From Actinomycetota bacterium (GTDB lineage Bacteria > Actinomycetota > Actinomycetes > S36-B12): 10,655 nucleotides of DNA. A model generated the notes under the pieces. It was not told the origin of the DNA. It did not search any database and saw only the letters and a program-made list of their open reading frames with translations. Made by a program: the position numbers and the translations under genes. Positions 1 to 7,175 of this stretch are shown here, one piece after another. Position 1 is the stretch's first letter; each line of letters begins with the position of its first letter. The DNA is taken from contig JAPLBU010000126.1 of assembly GCA_026392575.1 (NCBI GenBank), forward strand, positions 7,258-17,912, given 5' to 3'.

Positions 1-957
1 TCGGCGTGCGGTCCAGCGGCGAGCAGGGTAGGTGAGCCCGGATCGTAGGAAATCGCGGGCCTTCAGCACGTCGTGGCGGGTTCGGCTGGGCGCGAGTCCC
101 ACACACGCGTCGAACGTGCCGGTTGCCACGGCTGCCTCCTCGGCGAAGGACGATGCATTGAAGTAGACCAGCCCTCGCGAGTGCGTGAGCAGCAGCCAGT
201 CGGTCATAGCCGGTAGGCCGGCATCCGCCGAGGCTCGGTCGAAACTCCCAGCCTCGGACGTCCACGGCGCAAAGCCCCGACCCGTCGCCATGTCCACCCA
301 GTTGGCGCGGGTGCGTGCCGAATCCGCAGCGACGAAGAGGTCGGTCAAGCTGGTCTCCTCGCGGAGTGACTCAAGAGCCCGGATGATCTCCCGCTTGAGA
401 GGGGCTTGGTAGGCCCGGTCGGTGTAGCGCAGGTGCACAGCGAGGTAGGCGGGGTGTTCGCGCACTCGGGCGTTGACGGGGTCCGCAAGGCCGGGCGCCC
501 AGTCGATGCCCTGATAGAAATCCGCCCGCTGACCGACGAACGTCTCCTCGTCGGTCGGGAGGCAGAACTTCCCGCCAGCGATGATGACGAGGGTCTCGGG
601 GCGTGAGGGGTGAGCGAGTGCTGCCGGCAGTTCGCTCATGAACGCCTGTTCGCCGAGGTCGTGCCCTGCGAGCACCACCAATCGACGTTCCGGCAGGACG
701 GTGAGCAGGCGTGGCAGGTCGTCATGGGGCTGACCGAAGAGAGCTGTCGCATCCGCGGCAGAGACGAAGGTGCTGGTGTCGATGGTGAAGAGGAGATCGG
801 CAGGGGCCCCGGCGGCTGGTTGGGGTTCCCACAGGACCTGCAGGGGGACATCGAGGGTCCGGGCGAGGATGCTCGCGCTGGCCCAGGCCTGTAGCCGGTT
901 CACATACCCGTTGCGAGGCACGACCACGATGCGCGTGAGGGAGTGCTCGTAGCGCAT
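1..957 (-). CDS. NodZ/O-fucosyltransferase-like glycosyltransferase, 3'-truncated by the window edge
   Basis: The minus strand is open from ATG at 957 to base 1 (319 codons, no stop), so the C-terminus lies outside the window. Seen: an N-terminal NGYVNRLQAWASA segment (residues 16-28), HLRYTD at 175-180, and DWLLLTHSRG followed by NASSF at 253-271. These resemble the conserved blocks of the alpha-1,6-fucosyltransferase/NodZ and protein O-fucosyltransferase superfamily: an N-terminal xNRL block, an HxRxTD block in the donor domain, and a late D-W-L...SSF block. The enzyme would be a GT-B fold transferase, probably cytoplasmic, moving a deoxyhexose or other sugar from a nucleotide donor; GDP-fucose is known for the family but not shown here. 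The start is supported by GGAG at 966-963 with 5-nt spacing. It diverges from the GT4 gene. Few residues are probably missing, because families of this kind run a little over 300 aa. Superfamily call fairly sure; sugar unknown. Confidence 0.75.
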   Translation of the reverse strand, partial: MRYEHSLTRIVVVPRNGYVNRLQAWASASILARTLDVPLQVLWEPQPAAGAPADLLFTIDTSTFVSAADATALFGQPHDDLPRLLTVLPERRLVVLAGHDLGEQAFMSELPAALAHPSRPETLVIIAGGKFCLPTDEETFVGQRADFYQGIDWAPGLADPVNARVREHPAYLAVHLRYTDRAYQAPLKREIIRALESLREETSLTDLFVAADSARTRANWVDMATGRGFAPWTSEAGSFDRASADAGLPAMTDWLLLTHSRGLVYFNASSFAEEAAVATGTFDACVGLAPSRTRHDVLKARDFLRSGLTYPARRWTARR

Positions 958-986
958 ACAGTCTCCGCCGCCTCGGGGTCGCACCG

Positions 987-992
987 ATCCTA
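987..992 (-). promoter_or_regulatory. Candidate -10 hexamer (TAGGAT) for the fucosyltransferase-like gene
   Basis: TAGGAT on the minus strand matches the actinobacterial -10 pattern TANNNT. It lies 29 nt before the ATG at 957, which would give a short leader of about 22 nt holding the GGAG ribosome site at 966-963. No clear -35 is visible. A six-base match is weak evidence alone; position in the only divergent gap supports it. Confidence 0.35.
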
Positions 993-1011
993 GGTGAGCC
1001 ACGGGGCGACC

Positions 1012-1017
1012 TAGACT
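1012..1017 (+). promoter_or_regulatory. Candidate -10 hexamer (TAGACT) for a leaderless GT4 transcript
   Basis: TAGACT fits TANNNT and ends 6 nt before the GTG at 1024, so transcription would begin at or next to the start codon. No Shine-Dalgarno sequence precedes this GTG. The encoded N-terminus begins exactly where GT4 relatives begin, which fixes the start independently. No convincing -35 is seen. Leaderless mRNAs with this geometry are common in Actinomycetota; that this one is leaderless is inferred. Confidence 0.5.
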
Positions 1018-1023
1018 GGCGGC

Positions 1024-2109
1024 GTGCGCCTCGACCTGGATGAGCAGATCTTCGCCATTCAGCGCTACGGCGGTATCTCGCGGTTGTTCGCCGAACTGGC
1101 CCGTCAGTTCGTGACGAATGCGGTCCCCGACGTCGAACTGCTCCCGATCGACGCTCCTATCGTCACGCGCTACATCCTGGATCATCCGGAACTGAGCGAT
1201 CCGCTGAAGGCGCGCGAGGCACGCAATGAGTGGACGGCGCTCGCCCGGTATATGTCGCGGATCAGGGTTGCCACGTCATGCGATGTCGTGCACAACACGT
1301 TCTACCTACCGCACGGCCTGGCACCGATCAGAGGTGCGAAGCGAGTGGTCACCGTCCACGACATGATTCCGGAACTACTTCCGGGCACCCGCCGTCTGGA
1401 CCGGCTCACCCTCAAGCGGCACTATGTCGAGCGCGCGGATCACGTGATCTGTGTGTCTGAGGCGACCCGGCGGGATCTGCTTCGCGTCTATGGCCAGGTC
1501 AAGGCGCCGGTGTCGGTGGTGCATCACGGAGTCGACGCACGGTTCCACCCCGGCGTGCCCCGACTGGACTTCCTTCCCGATCGGTATGTGCTGTTCGTGG
1601 GCAACCGCGATGCCTACAAGGATGCCGACGTGCTCTTCCGGGCCTTTGCGATCGTGGCCGCGAAGGATCCCGACCTGCAGTTGCTGTGTGTAGGCGGTGC
1701 CGGGCTGTCGTCACGCGATGTCGGCATGCTCGAGACCCTGGGGATCCGAGACCGCGTGTCGCAGCGCTACCTGGCCGACGATGCGATGGCCTCGGCCTAC
1801 ACGCATGCCGAGGTGTTCGTCTTCCCGTCGCGTTTCGAGGGGTTCGGCCTGCCGGCTCTGGAGGCGATGGCCAGTGGGACACCGACCATCCTTGCCAATG
1901 CGACCTCCCTTCCCGAGGTGGGGTGCGACGCTGCCGCCTACTTCGAGCCGGGCCGCGTAGACGAGCTTGCCGAGGTCATGAACTCGGTTCTGGGCGACGC
2001 GGAACTGCGCGCTCGCATGGTGACGGCCGGACTGGAGCGGGCCGCGGGCTTCACTTGGGGCCGGACGGCGGAGCGCACGGCGGACGTATATCGGAGCCTC
2101 CTCCAGTAA
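1024..2109 (+). CDS. GT4-family glycosyltransferase
   Basis: A 361-aa retaining GT-B enzyme that would transfer a sugar from a nucleotide donor to a growing glycan on the cytoplasmic membrane face. Seen: the N-terminal DEQIFAIQRYGGISRLF stretch (residues 6-22), typical of one GT4 branch found in O-antigen and capsule loci; VHDMIPE at 111-117; VVHHGVD at 165-171, the interdomain hinge; YVLFVGNRDAYKD at 188-200 opening the donor domain; and FEGFGLPALEAMASGTP at 271-287, containing the EX7E pair E272 and E280. Length is normal. The GTG start puts the GGISR block in its usual place; no ribosome site precedes it and a -10-like TAGACT ends 6 nt upstream. The next gene follows after 14 bp, so it probably leads a three-gene plus-strand operon. 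Mannosyltransferase relatives are frequent in this branch, but the sugar cannot be read here. Confidence 0.93.
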   Translation: MRLDLDEQIFAIQRYGGISRLFAELARQFVTNAVPDVELLPIDAPIVTRYILDHPELSDPLKAREARNEWTALARYMSRIRVATSCDVVHNTFYLPHGLAPIRGAKRVVTVHDMIPELLPGTRRLDRLTLKRHYVERADHVICVSEATRRDLLRVYGQVKAPVSVVHHGVDARFHPGVPRLDFLPDRYVLFVGNRDAYKDADVLFRAFAIVAAKDPDLQLLCVGGAGLSSRDVGMLETLGIRDRVSQRYLADDAMASAYTHAEVFVFPSRFEGFGLPALEAMASGTPTILANATSLPEVGCDAAAYFEPGRVDELAEVMNSVLGDAELRARMVTAGLERAAGFTWGRTAERTADVYRSLLQ

Positions 2110-2123
2110 CCTGAGTACTCGAT

Positions 2124-3671
2124 ATGGACACCCGTCGCAGTTCTCAGCCACGCACTCGAGCGGAGCATGACTCCCTCGAGGGGTACCTGGCCTCCGTGCT
2201 CACGGAGCAGCAGCGCGCAAACGTGCTGCTCATCTCGTTCAGCCAGTGGGACTTCACGACCGGGGCCGTGGCCGAGACTGCAGTAACGCTGAATGAGATG
2301 GGTGCCGGAGTATCGCTGGCCCTGTGGGCGGGCTGCACCCCGCTGAAAGACGTCGGCTGGACCACGATGCCGACGGTGGCCCGGGTTCTTCGCTCACCGT
2401 CGCGAGACCAGCGCCTTGCGCAGGCACTGTCGGCTGCGGGTCTGCCCGATGGCGCATTCGCCGACCCGCCGTTGGCCAGGTGGTCACCAGCAGAGCCGCT
2501 AAGCATCCCCAGCCTGCTGAACCGAACCGCCATCCGCACCATGCGGTACCGGGGCAGCGACCTCGGGCGGGCCATCCTCCAGGTGGCGCCCGATCGCAAC
2601 ACTCCGGTGACGGATGCCTTCATCTGGCCGAAGGCATGGGTTGAGGCGACGACAAGGTCCTACGCGTATGCCTACGACCAGGCGACTGCGCTGATGCAGC
2701 AGCGCGGGGTCACGGCCGTCATCGTCTACAACGGGCGCTTCCTGCACGACAGCGCTGCTGCCGGTGCGGCCGAGGCCATGGGTCTTCCCGTTATTGCCTA
2801 CGACATGGGCGGTAACGACACCGACTTCGATCTGACCATCGATGCGACCCACGACTGGTCCGCACTGCAGGGCCGGATGAAGCGCATATACGACACCTGG
2901 TCCGTTGACGAGCGGGATGAGCTCGGCAGCAGCTGGTTCCTCGAGCGCACGAACCATGTCGATCCGCGGAACTCGCTGTTCGTCGAATCCCAGGAGATCG
3001 GCGCAGGCATCGAGCGGCCCGACACCGACTGCCTTGTCGTCTTCTTCAGTTCGTCAGGTGATGAGATCTCTGAACTGGACCTCGATTGGGGCGACTACTT
3101 CTACGGGCAGCCGGAGGCCCTGATGGCAGTGGCAGATGCGTGCCGCGCCCGGCCGGAGTGCACATTCGTCGTCCGCTCTCATCCGCACAAGCGCATGAAG
3201 CCGGCACAGGATGTGGCCGACTGGATCGCTGCCGTCGATGCAGCGGCACCGGATATCCATGTCGACCATTTCTCGGCAGTCGATTCCTATGCGCTGATGC
3301 GTCAGGCAGATGTGGTGGTCACGTACGGCTCGACCACGGGTGTTGAAGCGGCCTTTGCAGGCAAGCCGGTGATCGTGATGAGGCCGTCTGCCTACGACGA
3401 GCTGGGATGCGCGACACGTGTGCTCACTCGGGAAGAACTGGGGCGAGCGATCGACGAACGGATCCCCGGTCAGTGGGCAGGCGCCGTCTCCTACGGACTG
3501 ATGATGCGCAGACGCGGCTTCTCCTACCGCTACGTCGAGATGGATGACCACGGCCGTCGGTCCCTCGCCGGAGTCGATCTGGATCAACCGAGGCAGTTGG
3601 TCCTCAATATCAGCCATGCGCGAGGCCGCCTGCAGAAGTGGGCTCTGACGCGGAAGAAGGGTGCTGCATGA
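2124..3671 (+). CDS. GT-B capsule/CDP-glycerol-transferase-like polysaccharide biosynthesis protein
   Basis: A 515-aa protein with no membrane segments. The C-terminal half carries a GT-B donor-site signature: RSHPHKRMKP at 351-360, then DSYALMRQADVVVTYGSTTG at 387-406 and VEAAFAGKPVIVM at 407-419. The HP motif plus 'aD-vvt-gStt-EA--gkPvi' occurs in capsular polysaccharide transferases, KpsC/KpsS-like Kdo transferases and CDP-glycerol/ribitol phosphotransferases, so it probably transfers a sugar or polyol phosphate in the cytoplasm. The N-terminal half is divergent, with a core starting near VLLISFSQWDF (34-44) after about 30 residues of hydrophilic lead. The C-terminus is basic (QKWALTRKKGAA). 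ATG 2124 has no good ribosome site and lies 14 bp after the GT4 stop, so translation is probably coupled; a somewhat later start cannot be excluded. Its stop overlaps the next start (ATGA). Exact family unsure. Confidence 0.85.
   Translation: MDTRRSSQPRTRAEHDSLEGYLASVLTEQQRANVLLISFSQWDFTTGAVAETAVTLNEMGAGVSLALWAGCTPLKDVGWTTMPTVARVLRSPSRDQRLAQALSAAGLPDGAFADPPLARWSPAEPLSIPSLLNRTAIRTMRYRGSDLGRAILQVAPDRNTPVTDAFIWPKAWVEATTRSYAYAYDQATALMQQRGVTAVIVYNGRFLHDSAAAGAAEAMGLPVIAYDMGGNDTDFDLTIDATHDWSALQGRMKRIYDTWSVDERDELGSSWFLERTNHVDPRNSLFVESQEIGAGIERPDTDCLVVFFSSSGDEISELDLDWGDYFYGQPEALMAVADACRARPECTFVVRSHPHKRMKPAQDVADWIAAVDAAAPDIHVDHFSAVDSYALMRQADVVVTYGSTTGVEAAFAGKPVIVMRPSAYDELGCATRVLTREELGRAIDERIPGQWAGAVSYGLMMRRRGFSYRYVEMDDHGRRSLAGVDLDQPRQLVLNISHARGRLQKWALTRKKGAA
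3653..3660 (+). promoter_or_regulatory. Ribosome binding site deciding the methyltransferase start
   Basis: GAAGAAGG lies 7 nt before ATG 3668, inside the end of the upstream gene. It favours ATG 3668 over the in-frame ATG at 3638, which would force a 34-bp overlap and has no comparable site. Confidence 0.6.
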
Positions 3672-4321
3672 GTGGGCTGCGCGACACGATCCGACGCGTT
3701 CCGTTTGCGACCGAGATCTATGAGTCGACGACCGCCAAGGCGAAAATGGTGTCGTCGCGCAAGCAAGTCCGCGCCATCCTCTCAAGCGGCGCGCAGATCA
3801 AGCTCGATCTCGGTGGTGGCTACCAGCCGGGCCGCAACGGCTGGATCAACGTCGACATTTCCCGCGAGGCTGATCTCTTCTGGGACCTGCGCCACGGGAT
3901 CCCCTTCCCCGATTCGAGTGTCGACCACGTCTACTCCTCGCACCTGTTCGAGCACCTGACGTATGCGCAGGGGCAGGGCCTGCTCGACGAGAGCATGCGC
4001 GTGCTGAAGCCCGGCGGGTCCTTCTCGATCGTGGTGCCCAATGCCCGGATGTACATCGAGGCCTACCTCGGCAAGGTCGAGCTGCCGGCCGAGTACTTCG
4101 GGTGGACGCCGGCCTACAACAACACGACCGGCATCGATGCGATCAACTACATCGCCTACATGGCAGGTGAGCACACCTACATGTTCGATCAGGAGAACCT
4201 GCTGCACATCCTGTCGGGCAAGGGATTCGAGCGTGTCGTGCAGCGCGCGTTCGATCCCGCGACCGACCTGATCGAGCGCGACTACGAGTCGATCTACGCG
4301 ATTGGCTACAAGCCCGCCTGA
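3668..4321 (+). CDS. Class I SAM-dependent methyltransferase (Methyltransf_11 type)
   Basis: A 217-aa small-molecule methyltransferase. Seen: motif I KLDLGGG at 45-51, NVDI at 61-64 as the motif II acidic position, WDLRHGIPFPDSSVDHVYS at 72-90, FEHL at 94-97, and RVLKPGGSFSIVVP at 111-124. These are the SAM-binding Rossmann features. The opening GGGYQPGRNGWINVDI pattern belongs to a methyltransferase group often found in glycan loci; the acceptor is probably a sugar or glycan intermediate (inference). The start at ATG 3668 overlaps the upstream stop as ATGA, a translational-coupling arrangement, and has GAAGAAGG upstream. It is the last gene of the plus-strand run. Its stop is only 6 bp from the stop of the convergent dioxygenase gene, leaving no room for a separate intergenic terminator. 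Confidence 0.9.
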   Translation: MSGLRDTIRRVPFATEIYESTTAKAKMVSSRKQVRAILSSGAQIKLDLGGGYQPGRNGWINVDISREADLFWDLRHGIPFPDSSVDHVYSSHLFEHLTYAQGQGLLDESMRVLKPGGSFSIVVPNARMYIEAYLGKVELPAEYFGWTPAYNNTTGIDAINYIAYMAGEHTYMFDQENLLHILSGKGFERVVQRAFDPATDLIERDYESIYAIGYKPA

Positions 4322-4352
4322 CTGGCCTCAGCCGTTGACGGCATTCGCGTAG
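4294..4352. other. Possible 3'-end inverted repeat across a convergent gene junction
   Basis: CTACGCGA (4294-4301) and TCGCGTAG (4345-4352) are perfect 8-base inverted arms, 43 bases apart, with the two stop codons of the convergent genes between them. There is no T-run and the loop is long, so a role in ending both transcripts is weakly supported. The arms are part of coding sequence on both sides. Confidence 0.2.
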
Positions 4353-5350
4353 CGCTGCAGCACCCACGGCATCGCCGCGAACCGCTCGCGAACGAGTTCG
4401 GTTGGGGTGAATCGGGGCTGCTCGTAGTCCATCCCGAACAGGGCCGTCGAGAACTCGTTCTCAAGGGCAAGGCGATCGCCGGAGATCGGCGTCTTGCCCT
4501 TGTGCAGTCCGATGGTGTCGACTCCCATGATGGTGCCCGCGGGGCCGCAGAGTTCGGTGACGTTGTCCCACAGTCCGGCCTTGCGCACCGCCTCGTCGGT
4601 CTTGCGACCGTCGCCGCGCAGCCCCCACGGGAGACTGCGATGCGAACCCTTCAGGTAGACGTGCGGGCCCGAGTCGGGGGTGACGTCGGTGAGATAGATG
4701 AAGAACTTCAGGAACGAGAGGCGATCGCGGTCCTGGTGGAATAGCTGGGCGTTGATGTCGGCGTCCTCGGCGCGCTGCACGGTGGTCCACCAGAAGGCGA
4801 CCTCGTCCATGAGCACCGGCTGACCCAGGTAGCGCTGAGCGATGGTGGCCATGGCCGGGTCGGTGGCGAACTCCTGCACCTCGGGGCACTGGAGGCTGAC
4901 TTCCTCGACGAGGTCGTAGCGGCCGACGAGTGGTGCTGTGCGCGGGATGGGTGCCGGTGGCGTGCCCGCTCCACGCGCGATGCTCGGGGCACTCTCCGCG
5001 TGTGCACGGATGGCATCGGTGATGCTCTGATCGACGGTGCGATTGAACACGTAGAAGCCGTTCTGGCTGATGCCCTGCACGGCGGCATCGATCTCGTCGG
5101 CGGGGATGAAGCGGCTGCTGGTCGGGTCGGCGATGACCCCCGCCTGGGGGTCGCTCTGCCGGACTACCCGTCGGGAGACCCACTTGCCCACCGAGGGATG
5201 CAGGTCCATGGCCGACCGCATCTTGAACTGAACGTCGCCGTCCGTGGACGCGGGCGGCGCGCTCTGGCTGCTGAAGGACTTCGCGGCCGACATGGTGCTG
5301 AACAGGCGTGGAATGCGCAGGACGGTCTCAACGGATTCGTGGGTTGCCAT
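4328..5350 (-). CDS. PhyH-type Fe(II)/2-oxoglutarate dioxygenase
   Basis: A 340-aa member of the phytanoyl-CoA dioxygenase superfamily. Seen: the iron facial triad, with HQD at 205-207 (H205, D207) and the distal histidine in GLHKG (H283); the arginine that would bind 2-oxoglutarate in GDRLALE (R293); and the double-stranded beta-helix segment LSFLKFFIYLTDV (211-223) followed by GPHVYLKGSHRS (228-239), typical of PhyH enzymes. All catalytic positions are intact. Such enzymes hydroxylate or otherwise oxidise a C-H bond using O2 and 2-oxoglutarate in the cytoplasm. Here the substrate is probably a sugar, lipid carrier or glycan substituent, judged only from the neighbours. The first 80 residues or so are poorly conserved in character. 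It is last in the minus-strand run, 20 bp after the DUF6492 gene. ATG 5350 lacks a ribosome site but has a -10-like TATTCT 6 nt upstream. Confidence 0.88.
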   Translation of the reverse strand: MATHESVETVLRIPRLFSTMSAAKSFSSQSAPPASTDGDVQFKMRSAMDLHPSVGKWVSRRVVRQSDPQAGVIADPTSSRFIPADEIDAAVQGISQNGFYVFNRTVDQSITDAIRAHAESAPSIARGAGTPPAPIPRTAPLVGRYDLVEEVSLQCPEVQEFATDPAMATIAQRYLGQPVLMDEVAFWWTTVQRAEDADINAQLFHQDRDRLSFLKFFIYLTDVTPDSGPHVYLKGSHRSLPWGLRGDGRKTDEAVRKAGLWDNVTELCGPAGTIMGVDTIGLHKGKTPISGDRLALENEFSTALFGMDYEQPRFTPTELVRERFAAMPWVLQRYANAVNG

Positions 5351-5356
5351 GCGGAA

Positions 5357-5362
5357 AGAATA
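5357..5362 (-). promoter_or_regulatory. Candidate internal leaderless -10 (TATTCT) before the dioxygenase
   Basis: On the minus strand TATTCT fits TANNNT and ends 6 nt before ATG 5350, the same geometry as TAGACT before the GT4 gene. It sits in the 20-bp gap after the DUF6492 stop, and no Shine-Dalgarno sequence is present. This suggests the dioxygenase can be transcribed separately as well as from the upstream operon. No -35 is recognised. Confidence 0.45.
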
Positions 5363-5370
5363 TCCGCGGT

Positions 5371-6291
5371 TCAGCCCCGGAAGCGACGTCGGAAGGTGTC
5401 TTTCGCCTTCGCTGAGATCAGTTGGCCCACTTCGCCGTAGGACAGGTAGGGGGCGAGGGCCTCGGGCTTCGGCGCATCCGGGCGGATGAGGCCCAGATCG
5501 CGCGAGTAGTTCGAGTTGATGACCAGGGCTACGTAGCCGCGGGCGATGTCGTCGACGGTGATACCCCGCAGGATGTACTCGAGGTGCTGGCCCTCGTGGT
5601 GGAAGACCTTGACCAGAGGTTCACGGGCGTGAATCGGAATGACTCGACTGTGCTGGAGCCACATGTTGTACCAGGTGAACTCGTACGGAGCCTCGTTCAG
5701 CGCATCGGCGTAGTCCCAGCCGCGAGGCGCGAGGAAGTCGTCGCGGAACGACCGCAGCACCGTGGCGGAGAAGACCGTGTGGCCGTGGCAGGTCCGGATG
5801 ATCGGATCCTCGAGGCCAATGATCGACTGGATGCGGCGCAGTGACTGCTCACGTCCCTGCCAGTGCTCGCGGTAGTAACGGGGCTCGACCTTGAGCTCGT
5901 TGTCCTCGACGAGGACGGAGTAGGGCGTGTGCTCGTCGCGCATGAAGTCCGAGCGGCCGAAGGGTCGGATGAACACGGCATCGGAGTCGACGCAGAAGTA
6001 GTTGTCGGCGAGCCCGAGCTCCCAGAAGGACAGCTTGACGATCTCCTGATTGATGTAGCCCGGTCGCATGCCACCGATGGGTTGCGTGACGAGGTGCGCG
6101 TCGAGTGCTGCCTCCGAGAGGACTGTCACGTTCGCGCTGGCGAGATTCCCGAACTGCTCGACGTCACCCGGCGGCACCACGACGTACAGCGGAAGCCCAT
6201 CGACGTTGAACCGGTTGAAGGACTCGACCAGACGTGCCGCGTACTCGAAGTCAGCGCCGTACGACTTCAGGAGCATCGCCAGGGAACCCAT
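5371..6291 (-). CDS. DUF6492 family protein, GT-A-like putative glycosyltransferase
   Basis: A 306-aa protein matching my recollection of the DUF6492 family: an N-terminal MLLKSYGADFEYAARLVESF block (residues 6-25), LPLYVVVPPGD (33-43), INQEIVKLSFWEL (80-92), and FCVDSDAVFIRPF (99-111). The DSD at 102-104 sits at the end of a beta strand, as does the metal- and nucleotide-sugar-binding DxD of GT-A folds. Later blocks EFTWYNMWL (204-212) and VFHHEGQ (229-235) could supply the acceptor side and a late metal-binding histidine. No signal peptide or membrane span is seen; the C-terminus is basic (AKDTFRRRFRG). Probably a cytoplasmic sugar transferase, but the activity of the family is not established to my knowledge. 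It starts 2 bp after the upstream methyltransferase stop; the GAAGGA there is 12 nt away, a rather long spacing, so coupling is likely. Confidence 0.85.
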   Translation of the reverse strand: MGSLAMLLKSYGADFEYAARLVESFNRFNVDGLPLYVVVPPGDVEQFGNLASANVTVLSEAALDAHLVTQPIGGMRPGYINQEIVKLSFWELGLADNYFCVDSDAVFIRPFGRSDFMRDEHTPYSVLVEDNELKVEPRYYREHWQGREQSLRRIQSIIGLEDPIIRTCHGHTVFSATVLRSFRDDFLAPRGWDYADALNEAPYEFTWYNMWLQHSRVIPIHAREPLVKVFHHEGQHLEYILRGITVDDIARGYVALVINSNYSRDLGLIRPDAPKPEALAPYLSYGEVGQLISAKAKDTFRRRFRG

Positions 6292-6293
6292 GG

Positions 6294-7175
6294 CTACGAG
6301 GCGTCCTTCGTGGCCTCGATGATGCCGGCCGAGCAGAGGAACATTCCGCGCCAGGTGCCTTCGTGCTCGAGCGCGACCTGCGCCTGGCGGTAAGCAAGGG
6401 GGTCGATTCGGTCCGCGAGCATCGGGTAGGCGGGGTGGTAGTTGTACCAGTGGAAGCGGATATCGCTGTAGCCGTGCGCGCGTACGACGTCGGCCAGTTC
6501 GAAGGGGTTGTGGAAGCGTGACAGGATCTCGTCGTATCCGTCGCCGGTCGGTCGGGTGCGCTTCGGTGGCTTGTCGACAGCGAGCCGGGCGTCGAGGTCT
6601 GCGGCCACGGCATCGCGAATCGTCGCGTCGACTCCCACGAGCAGCTCGTCGAGGACGAACTCCTTGGTGAGGCGGTTGAACGTGAACATCGAGAACATCG
6701 AGTTGCGGAACTGCAGCAGCAGTTGGCCGCCGGGGCGCAGGAAGGCATCCATCGACGTGACGAATGCAGCATCGTCGGCAACATGGGGGATGACACCGAG
6801 GGCCATCACCGAATCGAACTCACCAGCTCGATCTCGCTCGGCCTGAATGCCATTCGGGTCCTGCACATCGAGCAGGCTGATGAGCTCCGGGTCAAGCCCG
6901 TGCGCCGCCATGTTCGCGCGTGCGACCTTCACCATCTCAGGCGATACGTCGTTGCCAGCCACGCGAAGGCCATCGGCCGCGACGGTCACGAGTGGCGTGG
7001 CATCGCCCACCCCCAGCTCGTAGACGGACGAGGAGCCAGCCTCCGCGAGCAGGCGCTGCACGAGTTGGAGACGGAACAGATTCGATGGGTACGCGGTGTT
7101 CGTCCACAGCTTTTCCGGGTCGTACTGCTCGCCATAGGAGGAGGCGCTCCCGTCATAGTGGGATGCGACGGTCAT
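6294..7175 (-). CDS. Class I SAM-dependent methyltransferase (Methyltransf_25 type)
   Basis: A 293-aa methyltransferase. Seen: motif I VYELGVGDATP at 51-61, the acidic ribose-binding region GNDVSPEM at 74-81, the adenine-side LLDVQDP at 101-107, VMALGVIPHV at 123-132, and the motif III-like FLRPGGQLLLQFRNSMFSMF at 145-164. The C-terminal part (about 210-293) carries a conserved-looking substrate region with NPFELADVVRAHGYSDIRF and many aromatic residues. It would methylate a sugar or glycan-linked intermediate in the cytoplasm; the acceptor cannot be named. Its ATG overlaps the stop of the DUF4910 gene as TGATG, and AAGGAG (7186-7181) lies 5 nt upstream, so it is well translated within the operon. 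It is unlike the methyltransferase at 3668 beyond the common fold, so the locus has two different methylation steps. Confidence 0.9.
   Translation of the reverse strand: MTVASHYDGSASSYGEQYDPEKLWTNTAYPSNLFRLQLVQRLLAEAGSSSVYELGVGDATPLVTVAADGLRVAGNDVSPEMVKVARANMAAHGLDPELISLLDVQDPNGIQAERDRAGEFDSVMALGVIPHVADDAAFVTSMDAFLRPGGQLLLQFRNSMFSMFTFNRLTKEFVLDELLVGVDATIRDAVAADLDARLAVDKPPKRTRPTGDGYDEILSRFHNPFELADVVRAHGYSDIRFHWYNYHPAYPMLADRIDPLAYRQAQVALEHEGTWRGMFLCSAGIIEATKDAS

Noticed and set aside
185..894. Three short plus-strand open frames at the left end (185-412, 406-606, 610-894)
   Set aside because: They are antisense to the continuous fucosyltransferase-like frame, which carries conserved motifs across the same bases.
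2107..2112. TAACCT as a -10 hexamer before the GT-B gene
   Set aside because: It overlaps the GT4 stop and is 11 nt from the ATG, unlike the 6-7 nt geometry elsewhere; coupling from the GT4 gene explains the spacing better.
3638..3667. Ten-codon upstream start for the first methyltransferase
   Set aside because: ATG 3668 has a good ribosome site and the ATGA overlap; the upstream ATG does not.
3054..3785. 243-codon open frame on minus under the GT-B gene and methyltransferase
   Set aside because: Crosses two well-supported plus genes, has no recognisable motif and no ribosome site; a high-GC shadow.
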